Assembly: GCA_046330415.1 (NCBI GenBank)
Contig: JAXLSW010000012.1
Span: 62,001-126,000 of the forward strand
Reading direction: 5' to 3'
Source: RHKX01 sp046330415
Lineage (GTDB): Bacteria; Actinomycetota; Thermoleophilia; Solirubrobacterales; 70-9
Length of the DNA: 64,000 nucleotides
Shown here: positions 54,757-63,572 of the stretch, in pieces
Layout of the letters: every line of letters begins with the position of its first letter
How positions within the stretch are numbered: the first letter of the stretch is position 1
Made by a program: the position numbers and the translations under genes
Notes under the pieces: model-generated
The model's input: only the letters and a program-made list of their open reading frames with translations
Told to the model about the DNA's origin: nothing
Database searches by the model: none

Positions 54757-55830
54757 TCAGAACAGGCTGCTGTGACCGCTGGGGGCCGGCAGGCCCATGT
54801 GCGCGAAGCCGCGCTCGGTCACGACCCGCCCCCGCGGCGTCCGCTTGATGAAGCCCTGTTGGAGCAGGAAGGGCTCGTAGACGTCCTCGATCGTGTCGGG
54901 CTCCTCGTCAACCGCGGCGGCCAGCGTCGAGAGACCGACCGGCCCGCCGGAGAACTTGACCGCGATCGCGTCGAGGATGGCGCGGTCGTGGCGGTCGAGG
55001 CCGCCCTCGTCGACCTCGAGCATCCGCAGTGCCGCGGTCGCGACCTCGTCGGTGATGACGCCGGCGTGCCTCACCTCGGCGAAGTCGCGAACCCGCTTCA
55101 GGAGACGGTTTGCGACGCGCGGGGTCCCACGTGAGCGGGAGGCGATCGCGTGCGTCCCGGACGGCTCGACCTCGACCCCGAGGATGCGAGCGGAGCGCTC
55201 GACGATCTCGCTCAGGTCGGTCGCGTCGTAGTGCTCGAGGCGATGGCTGACGCCGAAACGATCGCGCAGCGGGGTCGAGAGGAGCCCGGCCCTGGTCGTG
55301 GCACCGACGAGTGTGAAGGCGGGGAGCTCGAGCTCGACGGTGCGGGCGCCCGCTCCCTGGCCCAGCACGACGGGGAGCCTGCGGTCCTCCATAGCCGGGT
55401 AGAGCGTCTCCTCGATCGCCCTGTTGAGGCGGTGGATCTCGTCGACGAAGAAGACGCTGCCGGGCTCCAGCGTGGTCAGGAAGCTCGCGATGTCGCCCTT
55501 GCGCTCGAGCGCCGGCCCCGCCGTCTGCACCAGGGGCACTCCGAGCTCGGAGGCGATGATTGTGGCCAGCGAGGTCTTGCCCAACCCCGGAGGCCCCGCG
55601 AGGAGCACGTGGTCGAGCGGCTCCCCGCGACGGCGGGCGGCCTCGATGAAGACCTCGAGCTGCTCGGTGACCTGCCGCTGGTTGACGAACTCGGAGAGCT
55701 TGGTCGGGCGCAGGCTGCGGTCGAGCTCCTCCTCCCCGCGCTCGATCCGGGCGTCGGCGATGCGCGGCTCACCCTCGGCCTCGAGGTCGTTCCTGGCCGC
55801 CTCGTTGAGGGGGATCCGCTCGATCGACAT
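54757..55830 (-). CDS. ruvB: Holliday junction branch-migration ATPase RuvB
   Basis: 357 residues. AAA+ motor: Walker A in LLAGPPGLGKTSLA, Walker B VFFVDEIHRLNRAIEE, sensor LVGATTRAGLLSTPLRDRFG, and C-terminal DNA-binding domain (GPVGLSTLAAAVDEE, TPRGRVVTERGFAHMG). Last gene of ruvC-ruvA-ruvB. Confidence 0.98.
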   Translation of the reverse strand: MSIERIPLNEAARNDLEAEGEPRIADARIERGEEELDRSLRPTKLSEFVNQRQVTEQLEVFIEAARRRGEPLDHVLLAGPPGLGKTSLATIIASELGVPLVQTAGPALERKGDIASFLTTLEPGSVFFVDEIHRLNRAIEETLYPAMEDRRLPVVLGQGAGARTVELELPAFTLVGATTRAGLLSTPLRDRFGVSHRLEHYDATDLSEIVERSARILGVEVEPSGTHAIASRSRGTPRVANRLLKRVRDFAEVRHAGVITDEVATAALRMLEVDEGGLDRHDRAILDAIAVKFSGGPVGLSTLAAAVDEEPDTIEDVYEPFLLQQGFIKRTPRGRVVTERGFAHMGLPAPSGHSSLF

Positions 55831-55848
55831 GACGTTCAGTGTTCCCGA

Positions 55849-56436
55849 CTAAGCGGCGGCGCGACCGCCGCGCAGAGCGGAGGCGACCAGCTCCTCGGCG
55901 CTCTCTCCGCTCGCCGCGTCCAGCAGGCGCTCGGCCTCCTGCGGGGTGTAGCCGAGCCCGATCAGGCCCTCGCGCGCCTCCCCGCGCGGGCCCGCGGCCG
56001 CGGTGGCGCTCTCGACGGCCTCGATCTCCAGCGCCTCCGCCACCCGCTCGCGAAGCTCGACGATGATCCTCTCGGCGGTTCGCTTGCCGATCCCGGGGAC
56101 GGCCTGAAAGCGCTTGGCGTCGCCGGTGGCGATCGCTCGCAGCAGCTCGGAGACCGTGCCGCCCGAGAGCGCCGCCAGACCGACCTTGGGGCCGACGCCC
56201 GAGACCGAGATCAGCGACAGGAAGAGGTCGCGCTCCTCCTCGGTCGCGAATCCGTAGAGGGCGAGCGAGTCGTCGCGGGCGATCAGGTGCGCGTGCAGGG
56301 ACACCCGCTTGCCGACCGCCGGGACCGACCGCAACGTCTCGGTCGAGACGGCGAGCCGGTAGCCGACGCCGCCGGCATCGACGACGACGTGGTCGGGCCG
56401 CCGGGAGATCACCTCTCCGCTGACGGCGGCGATCAC
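55849..56436 (-). CDS. ruvA: Holliday junction-binding protein RuvA
   Basis: 195 residues. Tetrameric junction binder that loads RuvB. N-terminal OB domain (IAAVSGEVISRRPDHVVVDA), two HhH motifs (SVSGVGPKVGLAALSG, AVPGIGKRTAERIIVELRE) and a small C-terminal domain that touches RuvB (LIGLGYTPQEAERLLDAA). Overlaps ruvC by 4 bp. Confidence 0.97.
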   Translation of the reverse strand: MIAAVSGEVISRRPDHVVVDAGGVGYRLAVSTETLRSVPAVGKRVSLHAHLIARDDSLALYGFATEEERDLFLSLISVSGVGPKVGLAALSGGTVSELLRAIATGDAKRFQAVPGIGKRTAERIIVELRERVAEALEIEAVESATAAAGPRGEAREGLIGLGYTPQEAERLLDAASGESAEELVASALRGGRAAA

Positions 56437-56984
56437 TGCAGCGCGACCTCGGGCGCCCCGGCCCTCGCGGCCGGCTGCACCGGGTTGAGCGCGCTCGCTC
56501 CCTGCAGGTGGGCGGCGTGGCAGACGGCGACGGCCAGCGCATCGGCCGCGTGGTCCGACGGCGGCTCACACGGCAGTCCGAGCAGGACGCCGACCATGTG
56601 CTTGACCTGGTCCTTGCCCGCGGCGCCGTTGCCGCAGACGGCCAGCTTCACGGCCTGCGGGGTGTAGTCGAAGCAGCCGAGGTCACGTTCGGCGGCGGCG
56701 AGCATGATCACGCCACGGGCCTGTCCGACGCCGAGCGCGGAGCGGACGTTCTTGCCGAAGTAGAGGCTCTCGAGCGCCACCGACTCGGGCTCGTGCCACT
56801 GGATGAGCTCGGCGAGCGACTCGTGGATCGTGCGCAGGCGCCGCTCCGGCGGCGCGCCGGGTGGGACCTCGATCGTGCCGCCGTCGACCGCGGTCATCCG
56901 CGATCCGGCCACGCGAACGACACCGAATCCGGTGTTCGCAAGTCCCGGATCGATGCCCATCACGATCCTCATACGGGAAGACAT
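56433..56984 (-). CDS. ruvC: Crossover junction endodeoxyribonuclease RuvC
   Basis: 183 residues. Resolves Holliday junctions. Acidic active site: GIDPGLANTGFGVV, VALESLYFGKN and the final DHAADALAVAVCHAAHLQ. ATG 56984 (MSSRMRIVMG); the inner ATG, four codons on, is also possible. Confidence 0.97.
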   Translation of the reverse strand: MSSRMRIVMGIDPGLANTGFGVVRVAGSRMTAVDGGTIEVPPGAPPERRLRTIHESLAELIQWHEPESVALESLYFGKNVRSALGVGQARGVIMLAAAERDLGCFDYTPQAVKLAVCGNGAAGKDQVKHMVGVLLGLPCEPPSDHAADALAVAVCHAAHLQGASALNPVQPAARAGAPEVALQ

Positions 56985-57029
56985 TCTCTCCCGAGGGTCG
57001 GATGCCTTCCCGACGAGCCTGCCGGCCCG

Positions 57030-57779
57030 TCATGCCAGTGCTCGCTCCATGACCTCTTCGCTGATGTCGAAGTTCGCGTGAACGGCCTCGACGTCGTCGT
57101 GGTCCTCGAGAGCGTCCATCAGCTTCAGCAGCGTCTTCGCGTCACCCTCGTCCACCTCGACGGTCGTCTTCGGGTCCATGACCACGTCGGCGGACTCGAT
57201 CTCCATGCCCTCCCCCTCGAGAGCGGCGCGGACGGCCGCCATGTCGGCTGGAGCGGTCAGCACCCGGACCATGTCGCCGTCGGTGTCGACGTCCTCGGCG
57301 CCGGCGTCGATCGCGACGATCAGGTCGTCCTCGTCGTAGCGCTCGCCGTCGAGCAGGATCACGCCGCGCTTCTCGAACTGCCAGGAGACCGAGTTGGGCT
57401 CGCCGAGGCTGCCGCCGTGGCGGTCGAAGGCGTGGCGGATCTCCGACCCCGTGCGGTTGCGGTTGTCGCTGAGCGCATCGACCATCAGCGCGGTGCCCCC
57501 GGGGCCGTAGCCCTCGTAGACGATGCGCTCGATGACCGTGCCGTCGGAGCCCTCGCCGGTGCCGCGGTCGATCGCCCGCTGGATGTTGTCCTTGGGCATC
57601 GAGTTGTCGCGGGCCTTCTGGATGGCCGTCGCGAGCGTCGCGTTGCCCTCCGGATCCCCGCCGCCATCACGCGCGGCGACGGTGATCGCCCGCGCGAGCT
57701 TGGTGAAGAGCTTGCCGCGCTTGGCGTCGGCGGCGCCCTTCTTGTGTTTGATCGACGACCACTTGGAATGACCTGACAT
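57030..57779 (-). CDS. YebC/PmpR-family protein
   Basis: 249 residues. Family features: MSGHSKWSSIKHKKGAADAK, AIQKARDNSMPKDNIQRAID, YEGYGPGGTALMVDALSDNR. Long annotated as transcriptional regulators; recent work links some members to translation of proline-rich stretches. Lies before ruvC as in many bacteria. Confidence 0.95.
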   Translation of the reverse strand: MSGHSKWSSIKHKKGAADAKRGKLFTKLARAITVAARDGGGDPEGNATLATAIQKARDNSMPKDNIQRAIDRGTGEGSDGTVIERIVYEGYGPGGTALMVDALSDNRNRTGSEIRHAFDRHGGSLGEPNSVSWQFEKRGVILLDGERYDEDDLIVAIDAGAEDVDTDGDMVRVLTAPADMAAVRAALEGEGMEIESADVVMDPKTTVEVDEGDAKTLLKLMDALEDHDDVEAVHANFDISEEVMERALA

Positions 57780-57854
57780 GGCCGCCGATTCTAGGGAGCG
57801 CTACCGCTTCGGCCGCCTTGGTCGTGTTCGCGCCTGCGGGGGCGGAAGGCTCCC

Positions 57855-59798
57855 CTACTTCCCTCCGCCCTTCACGAGCAGCTTGACCTTGGCGGTCTCG
57901 ATGTCCTCGTTGCCGGCGGCGTCGCGGAACGTGACGGTGACGCTCGCCTTCGCCTTCTTCCCCTTCTTCAGGGCCTTGAGGATCTTCTTGGTCGCCTTCT
58001 TCGAAGCCGGCTTCAGCTTCAGGGTGGCGCGCTCGCCGGCGCCGACCGCCGCACTCGTCCCAGCGAGTCCAAGCTTCTTCTTGCCGAGTTTGACCGTGCC
58101 GGCCGCGGTCGCGGTGGCCGCTTCTCCGGCCCCGGCCTTGACGGCGATCACCACCTTGCGCCCCTTCACCTTCTGCTTCTTCTTCGCCTGCAGTTGCGCG
58201 CCGTCGAGCGAGGAGTCCTGAAGCTCGACCGCGCCGATGTCGGTGCCATCGGAGCCCGGCGCGTCTGCGGCGGGCTGCTGCACCGAGCGCGCGAGCCCGC
58301 GCTGGTCGGTGACGGAGCCGTACGCCTTCCCCGCATCGACGACGGCGCTGTCTGCCGCCGGCAGGATCGTCATGGTCGGTCCGCCGTTGTCCGCGAGCGG
58401 CGGCAGCGGGATCGGCCCGGTGCCGATCTTGTTGCTTCCCGGCGTCGTCTCGTGCACCGGCACCCCTCCCGTAGCCCCGATCAGGCTGAAGTCCGCCTCG
58501 AACGGGGAGACCGCTGACGGCCCCTGGCCCAGATCGGCCCCCCCGGTGTTGTCAGCGACGATGGTGCTGCGGAGCGAGACCTGGTCAGGCCCCTCGTATC
58601 CGGGGGGCGTCCCGTCGTAGCCGAACTGGAAGATCCCGGAGCCCGCCCCCGTCGCGGCGTTGTTCGCGATCGTCGTCGCGGTGAAGGTGACCTCCTTGTC
58701 GTAGTAGCCGAACGAGTAGACCCCGCCGCCTTTGCCGGCAGCCGTGTTGCCGGCGATCGTCGTGTTCGTCACCGTGAACGGGCCACTCGGCGCGTAGACG
58801 TACAGCCCGCCGCCGTCGACGCCGCTGCTGTTCCCGCTGAAGGTCGCCCCCTCGATCTGAAGGCCGCCCCCGTATCCGAAGTACAGCCCGCCGCCAAGCC
58901 CCATCGTCGTGTTGCCGGACACGGTCGTGTTACGGATGACGGTGTCGCCCGCGGTACCGCTCGAGCTGATTCCTCCGCCTTCGCCCCCGTTCGCCGTGCT
59001 GCCGGTGATCTTGGAGTTGACGATGGTCAGCGGCCCGGAGCTGCGGATGGCGCCACCGTCTCCCGCCAGCGCCTTGTTGGCGGTGAAGGTGGAGTCGCTG
59101 ATCACCGCGGAGCCCGAGGAGGAGATCGCGCCACCGCTCTGCGTGGCTTGGTTGTCGATGAAGGTCGAGCCGCTCACGACGAGCGCGCCCCCTGCGAGGA
59201 TCGCGCCGCCGTCGAAGCCGACGTAGCCCTCCGTGAACGTCGAGTCGCGGACGGTGACGGTGGAGGCGCTTGCGGACGCGCTGATCGAGCCGCCGCCACC
59301 GGACGTCCCGTTTTCGGTGAACGTGCAGTTACGGACGGTGAGATCGACGGCGGCGGCGCCGCTGTAGATGGCCGAGGGGGCGTCGGCGTTGATGAGCGAC
59401 AGGTTCGCGAGCTCGATATCGGCTCCGGCGGGTGCCGTAGTGAGGTTGAAGATCCCGTTGAAGTTGCCATCCACCTTGACCTGGCCGGTCGAGGGCCCGT
59501 TCACGGCCAGTGGCGCCGTGATCGAGATCGGCGAAGCGAGCTCGATCTGCCCGACCGCGCCCGTGAAGGAGATCGTGTCCGGCCCAGCGTTGCCGTTCGC
59601 GGCGATCACCGCGGCGCGGAGGCTGCCGGCACCCGAATCGAGGTTTGTGGAGACCGGGAAATCTGCAGCCGATGCGGAGCCGGCGAACCCGAGGCCCATC
59701 ACGCCCGCCGCGGCCCCCGCCGCCGCAAGCCGCGAGCGCCGGCGCGAGCGGCGGGTCTCGGCCCGCCGGTGGGCTCTGATCAGCGCGCGCGGTGACAT
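57855..59798 (-). CDS. Secreted right-handed beta-helix repeat protein with lysine-rich C-terminal domain
   Basis: 647 residues. Signal peptide with a long basic lead (RRAETRRSRRRSRLAAAG, then AAGVMGLGFAGSASAA). Residues about 60-480 are a Gly/Ser/Thr/Asn-rich parallel beta-helix with recurrent units such as STFTANKALAGDGGAI and NTTIAGNTAAGKGGGVYSF. The last 110 residues are a lysine-rich domain (KKKQKVKGRKVVIAVKAGAG, KKATKKILKALKKGKKAK) like those in the secreted hydrolases. Probably binds a surface or polysaccharide. No catalytic residues identified. Confidence 0.82.
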   Translation of the reverse strand: MSPRALIRAHRRAETRRSRRRSRLAAAGAAAGVMGLGFAGSASAADFPVSTNLDSGAGSLRAAVIAANGNAGPDTISFTGAVGQIELASPISITAPLAVNGPSTGQVKVDGNFNGIFNLTTAPAGADIELANLSLINADAPSAIYSGAAAVDLTVRNCTFTENGTSGGGGSISASASASTVTVRDSTFTEGYVGFDGGAILAGGALVVSGSTFIDNQATQSGGAISSSGSAVISDSTFTANKALAGDGGAIRSSGPLTIVNSKITGSTANGGEGGGISSSGTAGDTVIRNTTVSGNTTMGLGGGLYFGYGGGLQIEGATFSGNSSGVDGGGLYVYAPSGPFTVTNTTIAGNTAAGKGGGVYSFGYYDKEVTFTATTIANNAATGAGSGIFQFGYDGTPPGYEGPDQVSLRSTIVADNTGGADLGQGPSAVSPFEADFSLIGATGGVPVHETTPGSNKIGTGPIPLPPLADNGGPTMTILPAADSAVVDAGKAYGSVTDQRGLARSVQQPAADAPGSDGTDIGAVELQDSSLDGAQLQAKKKQKVKGRKVVIAVKAGAGEAATATAAGTVKLGKKKLGLAGTSAAVGAGERATLKLKPASKKATKKILKALKKGKKAKASVTVTFRDAAGNEDIETAKVKLLVKGGGK

Positions 59799-59871
59799 CC
59801 GCGCGCCAGCATCGTCGAAGGGGATCTGATGCGCAACCCCTCTCCATCAACGAGGTCCGGCCTCGCGCGGG

Positions 59872-59917
59872 AAAAAGACGAGGACCGGGCCTGCGGGGGG
59901 ATCGAGACCCGGTCCTC
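59872..59917 (-). terminator. Intrinsic terminator between the aminopeptidase and beta-helix genes
   Basis: 10-bp perfect stem GAGGACCGGG / CCCGGTCCTC with an 18-nt loop, then GTC and five T on the minus strand. It either ends the pdxST-aminopeptidase operon or attenuates the beta-helix gene 74 bp further on. A further GC-rich imperfect palindrome (CCCC/GGGG core) lies near 60000-60035. Confidence 0.75.
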
Positions 59918-60087
59918 ATCATCGGTCCGTCGGCTCCGCGGAATCCTCCAGGCGCGCTCCCGCAAGCGACCAGGTGGTGCGGATCAGGACTCTGATGACG
60001 CAAACAGGGACCCCCGGGGAAAGTTGCGCACCGGGAGTCGGCCGAACCTAAGAACTTCCTCATTTCTTGCGCCCACCGGCGCTCGGC

Positions 60088-61191
60088 TCAGACCACGAAC
60101 TTGCCGTCGCGCTGCAGCACCTCGCCGTCGACGGTGATCGAGCCCCCACGGCGCAGGTCGCAGATCATGTCCCAGTGGACCGCGGACTCGTTGACGCCGC
60201 CGGTCTCGGGGTAGCTGGCGCCGACCGCGAGGTGGACGGTGCCTCCGATCTTCTCGTCCAGCAGGATCTCGCCGGTCCCGTCGGAGATGCCGAAGTTGGT
60301 GCCGATGCCGAGCTCGCCGAGGAAGCGCGCTCCCTCGTCCGTATCGAGGACCGAGATCAGGAAGTCCTCGCCGCGCTCGGCGGTGGCGTCGACGACCTTG
60401 CCGTTCTCGAAGCGGAACCTGACGCCGGTGACCTCGCGACCCTGGTAGGTCGCCGGCAGGTGGAAGGTGATCTCGCCCTCCGCCGAATCCTCGACCGGCC
60501 CGGTGAAGAACTCCCCGTCGGGCATGTTGTACTTGCCGTCGGCGGGCTTGAAGAGGCGGCCGGCGACGTTCAGCTTCAGGTTCGTCCCCGGCCCCTCGAT
60601 GACGACCTCCTCCTTGCCGTCCATCCAGTCGGCGAGACGGTTGGTCTCCTCGGCGGCGCGTTTCCAGGCCGCAACCGGATCCGGTTGGTCCACCAGGCAG
60701 GCCCGGTAGAGGAAGTCCTCGAACGAGGCCTGACTCATCGAGGCGCCGGACGCATACGCGTCGGTCGGGAACATCGTCACGTTCCAGCGCAGATCCCCCT
60801 CGGCGCTGCGCTCCATCATCCGCTTGATCAGATCGGCGCGGGCGCGCTGCAGGAGCTGCTGCCTCTCCGGCGCAACCCCCGAGAGCTCCTTGGTGTTGGT
60901 CTCCGAGAGGATCCGGATCCGCGCGTCCGCGTTCTCGACCACCCACTGCTCGGCGGGCGAGAGCCAGCCGATCTGATCATCGGAGGCGCGCTCGAAGAAG
61001 CTCGCCTGCTGCCCGTCGACGGCGAGGTTGACGAGCGGGTGGCCACCCGCATCCAGGACTGCCTCGTAGATGGCCTTGACGAGTGGCTCGGCGGCGGTCG
61101 TCGCGGCGATCTCGCACACCTGGCCGGGTTGCAGCTCGACCGAGTACTCGATCAGCACCTTCGCCAGCCCGTCGATCCTCGGATCCCTCAT
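60088..61191 (-). CDS. M29-type (AmpS-like) metallo-aminopeptidase
   Basis: 367 residues. Family M29 thermophilic aminopeptidases remove N-terminal residues. Matching segments: LAKVLIEYSVELQPGQVCEI, KRAAEETNRLADWMDGKEEV, NMPDGEFFTGPVEDSAEGEI, VRFRFENGKVVDATAERGED, LGELGIGTNFGI, HLAVGASYPETGGVN and SAVHWDMICDLRRGGSITVD. Start ATG 61191 overlaps pdxT by 4 bp; the longer frame upstream is a shadow. Confidence 0.92.
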   Translation of the reverse strand: MRDPRIDGLAKVLIEYSVELQPGQVCEIAATTAAEPLVKAIYEAVLDAGGHPLVNLAVDGQQASFFERASDDQIGWLSPAEQWVVENADARIRILSETNTKELSGVAPERQQLLQRARADLIKRMMERSAEGDLRWNVTMFPTDAYASGASMSQASFEDFLYRACLVDQPDPVAAWKRAAEETNRLADWMDGKEEVVIEGPGTNLKLNVAGRLFKPADGKYNMPDGEFFTGPVEDSAEGEITFHLPATYQGREVTGVRFRFENGKVVDATAERGEDFLISVLDTDEGARFLGELGIGTNFGISDGTGEILLDEKIGGTVHLAVGASYPETGGVNESAVHWDMICDLRRGGSITVDGEVLQRDGKFVV

Positions 61192-61792
61192 CTGCTCTGC
61201 TCTCCTTCCGTGGCGCCCTCGCGCGCCTTCGTCGCCATCGCCATCAGCAGCGCATGGACGCGGTGGTCGTCGGTCAGCTCCGGGTGGAACGCGCAGGCGA
61301 GGACGTTGTCGTCGCGGACGGCCACGGGGTGGCCCTCCCAGCTCGCCAGCACCTCGACGCCCGAGCCATATGACTCGATCCACGGTGCCCGGATGAACAC
61401 CGCCTCGATCGGCTCGCCGCCGATCCCCTCGAAGTCGAGCGGCGCCTCGAAGCTCTGCGCCTGCCGGCCGAAGGCGTTGCGGCGGGCGACGGCGTCGATC
61501 AGGCCGAGGTGCTCGGAGTCGCAGACGATCATCCCCGCGCACGTACCCAGAACCGGCGCGCCCCTATCGGCGTGCGCCAGGATCGCCGGCCCGAGCCGGT
61601 CGCGCTCGATCGCCTTCATGATCGTCGTGCTCTCGCCGCCCGGGATGACGAGGGCGTCGAGGTCCTCGAGCTCGGATGGCGAACGGACCTCGCGCGCGTC
61701 GGCGTGCAGGCGGCGCAGCATGCGCACGTGGCGCGCGAAGCCTCCCTGGGAGGCGAGGACTCCGATCCGAAGCGGCGGGCCTTCGGCCGCCG

Positions 61793-61796
<4 letters not shown>
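61188..61796 (-). CDS. pdxT: Pyridoxal 5'-phosphate synthase glutaminase subunit
   Basis: 202 residues. Releases ammonia from glutamine for PdxS. Class I-type triad: Cys in LGTCAGMIV, His and Glu in CAFHPELTDD; glutamine binding VIPGGESTTIMK. GTG start overlapping the pdxS stop (GTGA) by 4 bp. Confidence 0.95.
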
Positions 61797-62680
<884 letters not shown>

Positions 62681-62688
62681 GGGCGAGC

Positions 62689-62694
62689 AGTTTA
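62689..62694 (-). promoter_or_regulatory. -10 box in front of pdxS (TAAACT)
   Basis: TAAACT on the minus strand, 8 nt from the GTG of pdxS. A start about 7 nt downstream gives essentially no leader. No matching -35 seen. Confidence 0.4.
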
Positions 62695-62804
62695 GAGACG
62701 CGTCCGCGCACGGGCGGTCGCAACTCGACGAGCGCCGTACGCCGCAGCGGCACACCGCACGGCGTCGCTCAAGGAAGCAGCTCGCGGAGCCGATCGGTGC
62801 GGCG

Positions 62805-63206
62805 ATGAGGCCCGCTGCCCGGATACTGGCGACGACGCTCGCGACCGCGGGCTGCCTGCTGTCGTTCGGCGCCGCGCAGACGCAGGCGAAGAGCGATGCC
62901 TCCGTGACCTGCTCGACCTGCCACTACCTGGTCGCGGTCGTCCAAGAGCACCTCGCGCATCCGCAGCACCCGAGCGAGCAGCACGTCGTCCACGTCGTCG
63001 AGCACGCGTGCGGGTGGTTTCCCGAGGGCCACAAGCGCGCCTGCCACGAGCTGCTGGAGAACCACGGCACCGCCCTTATCGACCACATCCTCCGCGACCC
63101 GCACCCCTACCGGCACATCTGCCAGGAGGTCGGCGTGTGCGCCGGAGGCAAGAGAGCCCTCGCCGTGGGTCTGTGCGGTGGCGGTCGGCCCACCTCTCAG
63201 TCATAG
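62805..63206 (+). CDS. Secreted saposin-B-like protein
   Basis: 133 residues. Signal peptide ends near QTQA|KS. The mature part has six cysteines at 36, 39, 69, 80, 106 and 112, spaced x2, x29, x10, x25, x5, the saposin-B spacing (expected pairs 36-112, 39-106, 69-80). Typical hydrophobic positions surround them: CSTCHYLVAVVQEHL, ACGWFPEGHKRACHELLENH, DHILRDPHPYRHICQEVGVC. It is rich in His and has a few extra Cys/Gly at the end. Saposins bind lipids or lyse membranes; saposin-like domains are mainly eukaryotic, so this is unusual. ATG 62805. Confidence 0.75.
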   Translation: MRPAARILATTLATAGCLLSFGAAQTQAKSDASVTCSTCHYLVAVVQEHLAHPQHPSEQHVVHVVEHACGWFPEGHKRACHELLENHGTALIDHILRDPHPYRHICQEVGVCAGGKRALAVGLCGGGRPTSQS

Positions 63207-63572
63207 CCGGACGCCCCCGACGGGCCTCAGCAAGCGGCACGGAACTCGAGTGCGAGGGCACCGAGGGAGCGCGAGGGACTCGCGCCCCTTCCCCACCGAA
63301 CTCACCGAAGTGAGCGCGAGGGATTCGCGCCCCTTCCCCACCGAACTCACCGAAGTGAGCGCGGGGGACTCGCTCCCCTTCCCCACCGAACGTACGGAAT
63401 GGGTTCCCATAGCGCCCAATGACGTACGTTCGACGGTGCAGCGCTGGGTGTTGTGGCAGCGGCGCCCTCGCGGAGCGACGACATCTGGTCCACGAGGCTC
63501 GGCGCCCGGCAGCAGCCACAGCTTCGCCCCCGGTGGACCGGACGCGCGAAGCCGGTTTCCCCCCACGCGCGC
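63207..63572. other. Gene-free region with tandem repeats
   Basis: No convincing gene. It has three 45-bp tandem repeats (63269-63402) and a perfect 10-bp inverted repeat CGAACGTACG / CGTACGTTCG (63387-63396, 63423-63432) with an inner ATGGG / CCCAT stem. Open frames through the repeats are artefacts of the 45-bp period. Confidence 0.7.
63269..63402. repeat. 45-bp tandem repeat, 3 copies
   Basis: Copies at 63269-63313, 63314-63358 and 63359-63402. The first two differ at one base (GGGACTCGC versus GGGATTCGC); the third diverges in its last third. Each unit contains CCCCTTCCCCACCGAA. Confidence 0.9.

Noticed and set aside
59998..60060. A possible cyclic-di-GMP or cyclic-di-AMP riboswitch near the beta-helix gene
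   Set aside because: Some G/C-rich and GGGGAAAG-like segments looked suggestive, but the conserved order of either class is not present; terminator-like palindromes explain the region better.
60088..61542. A 484-residue aminopeptidase
   Set aside because: The N-terminal 117 residues are a shadow of pdxT; the family match and ATGA overlap start at 61191.
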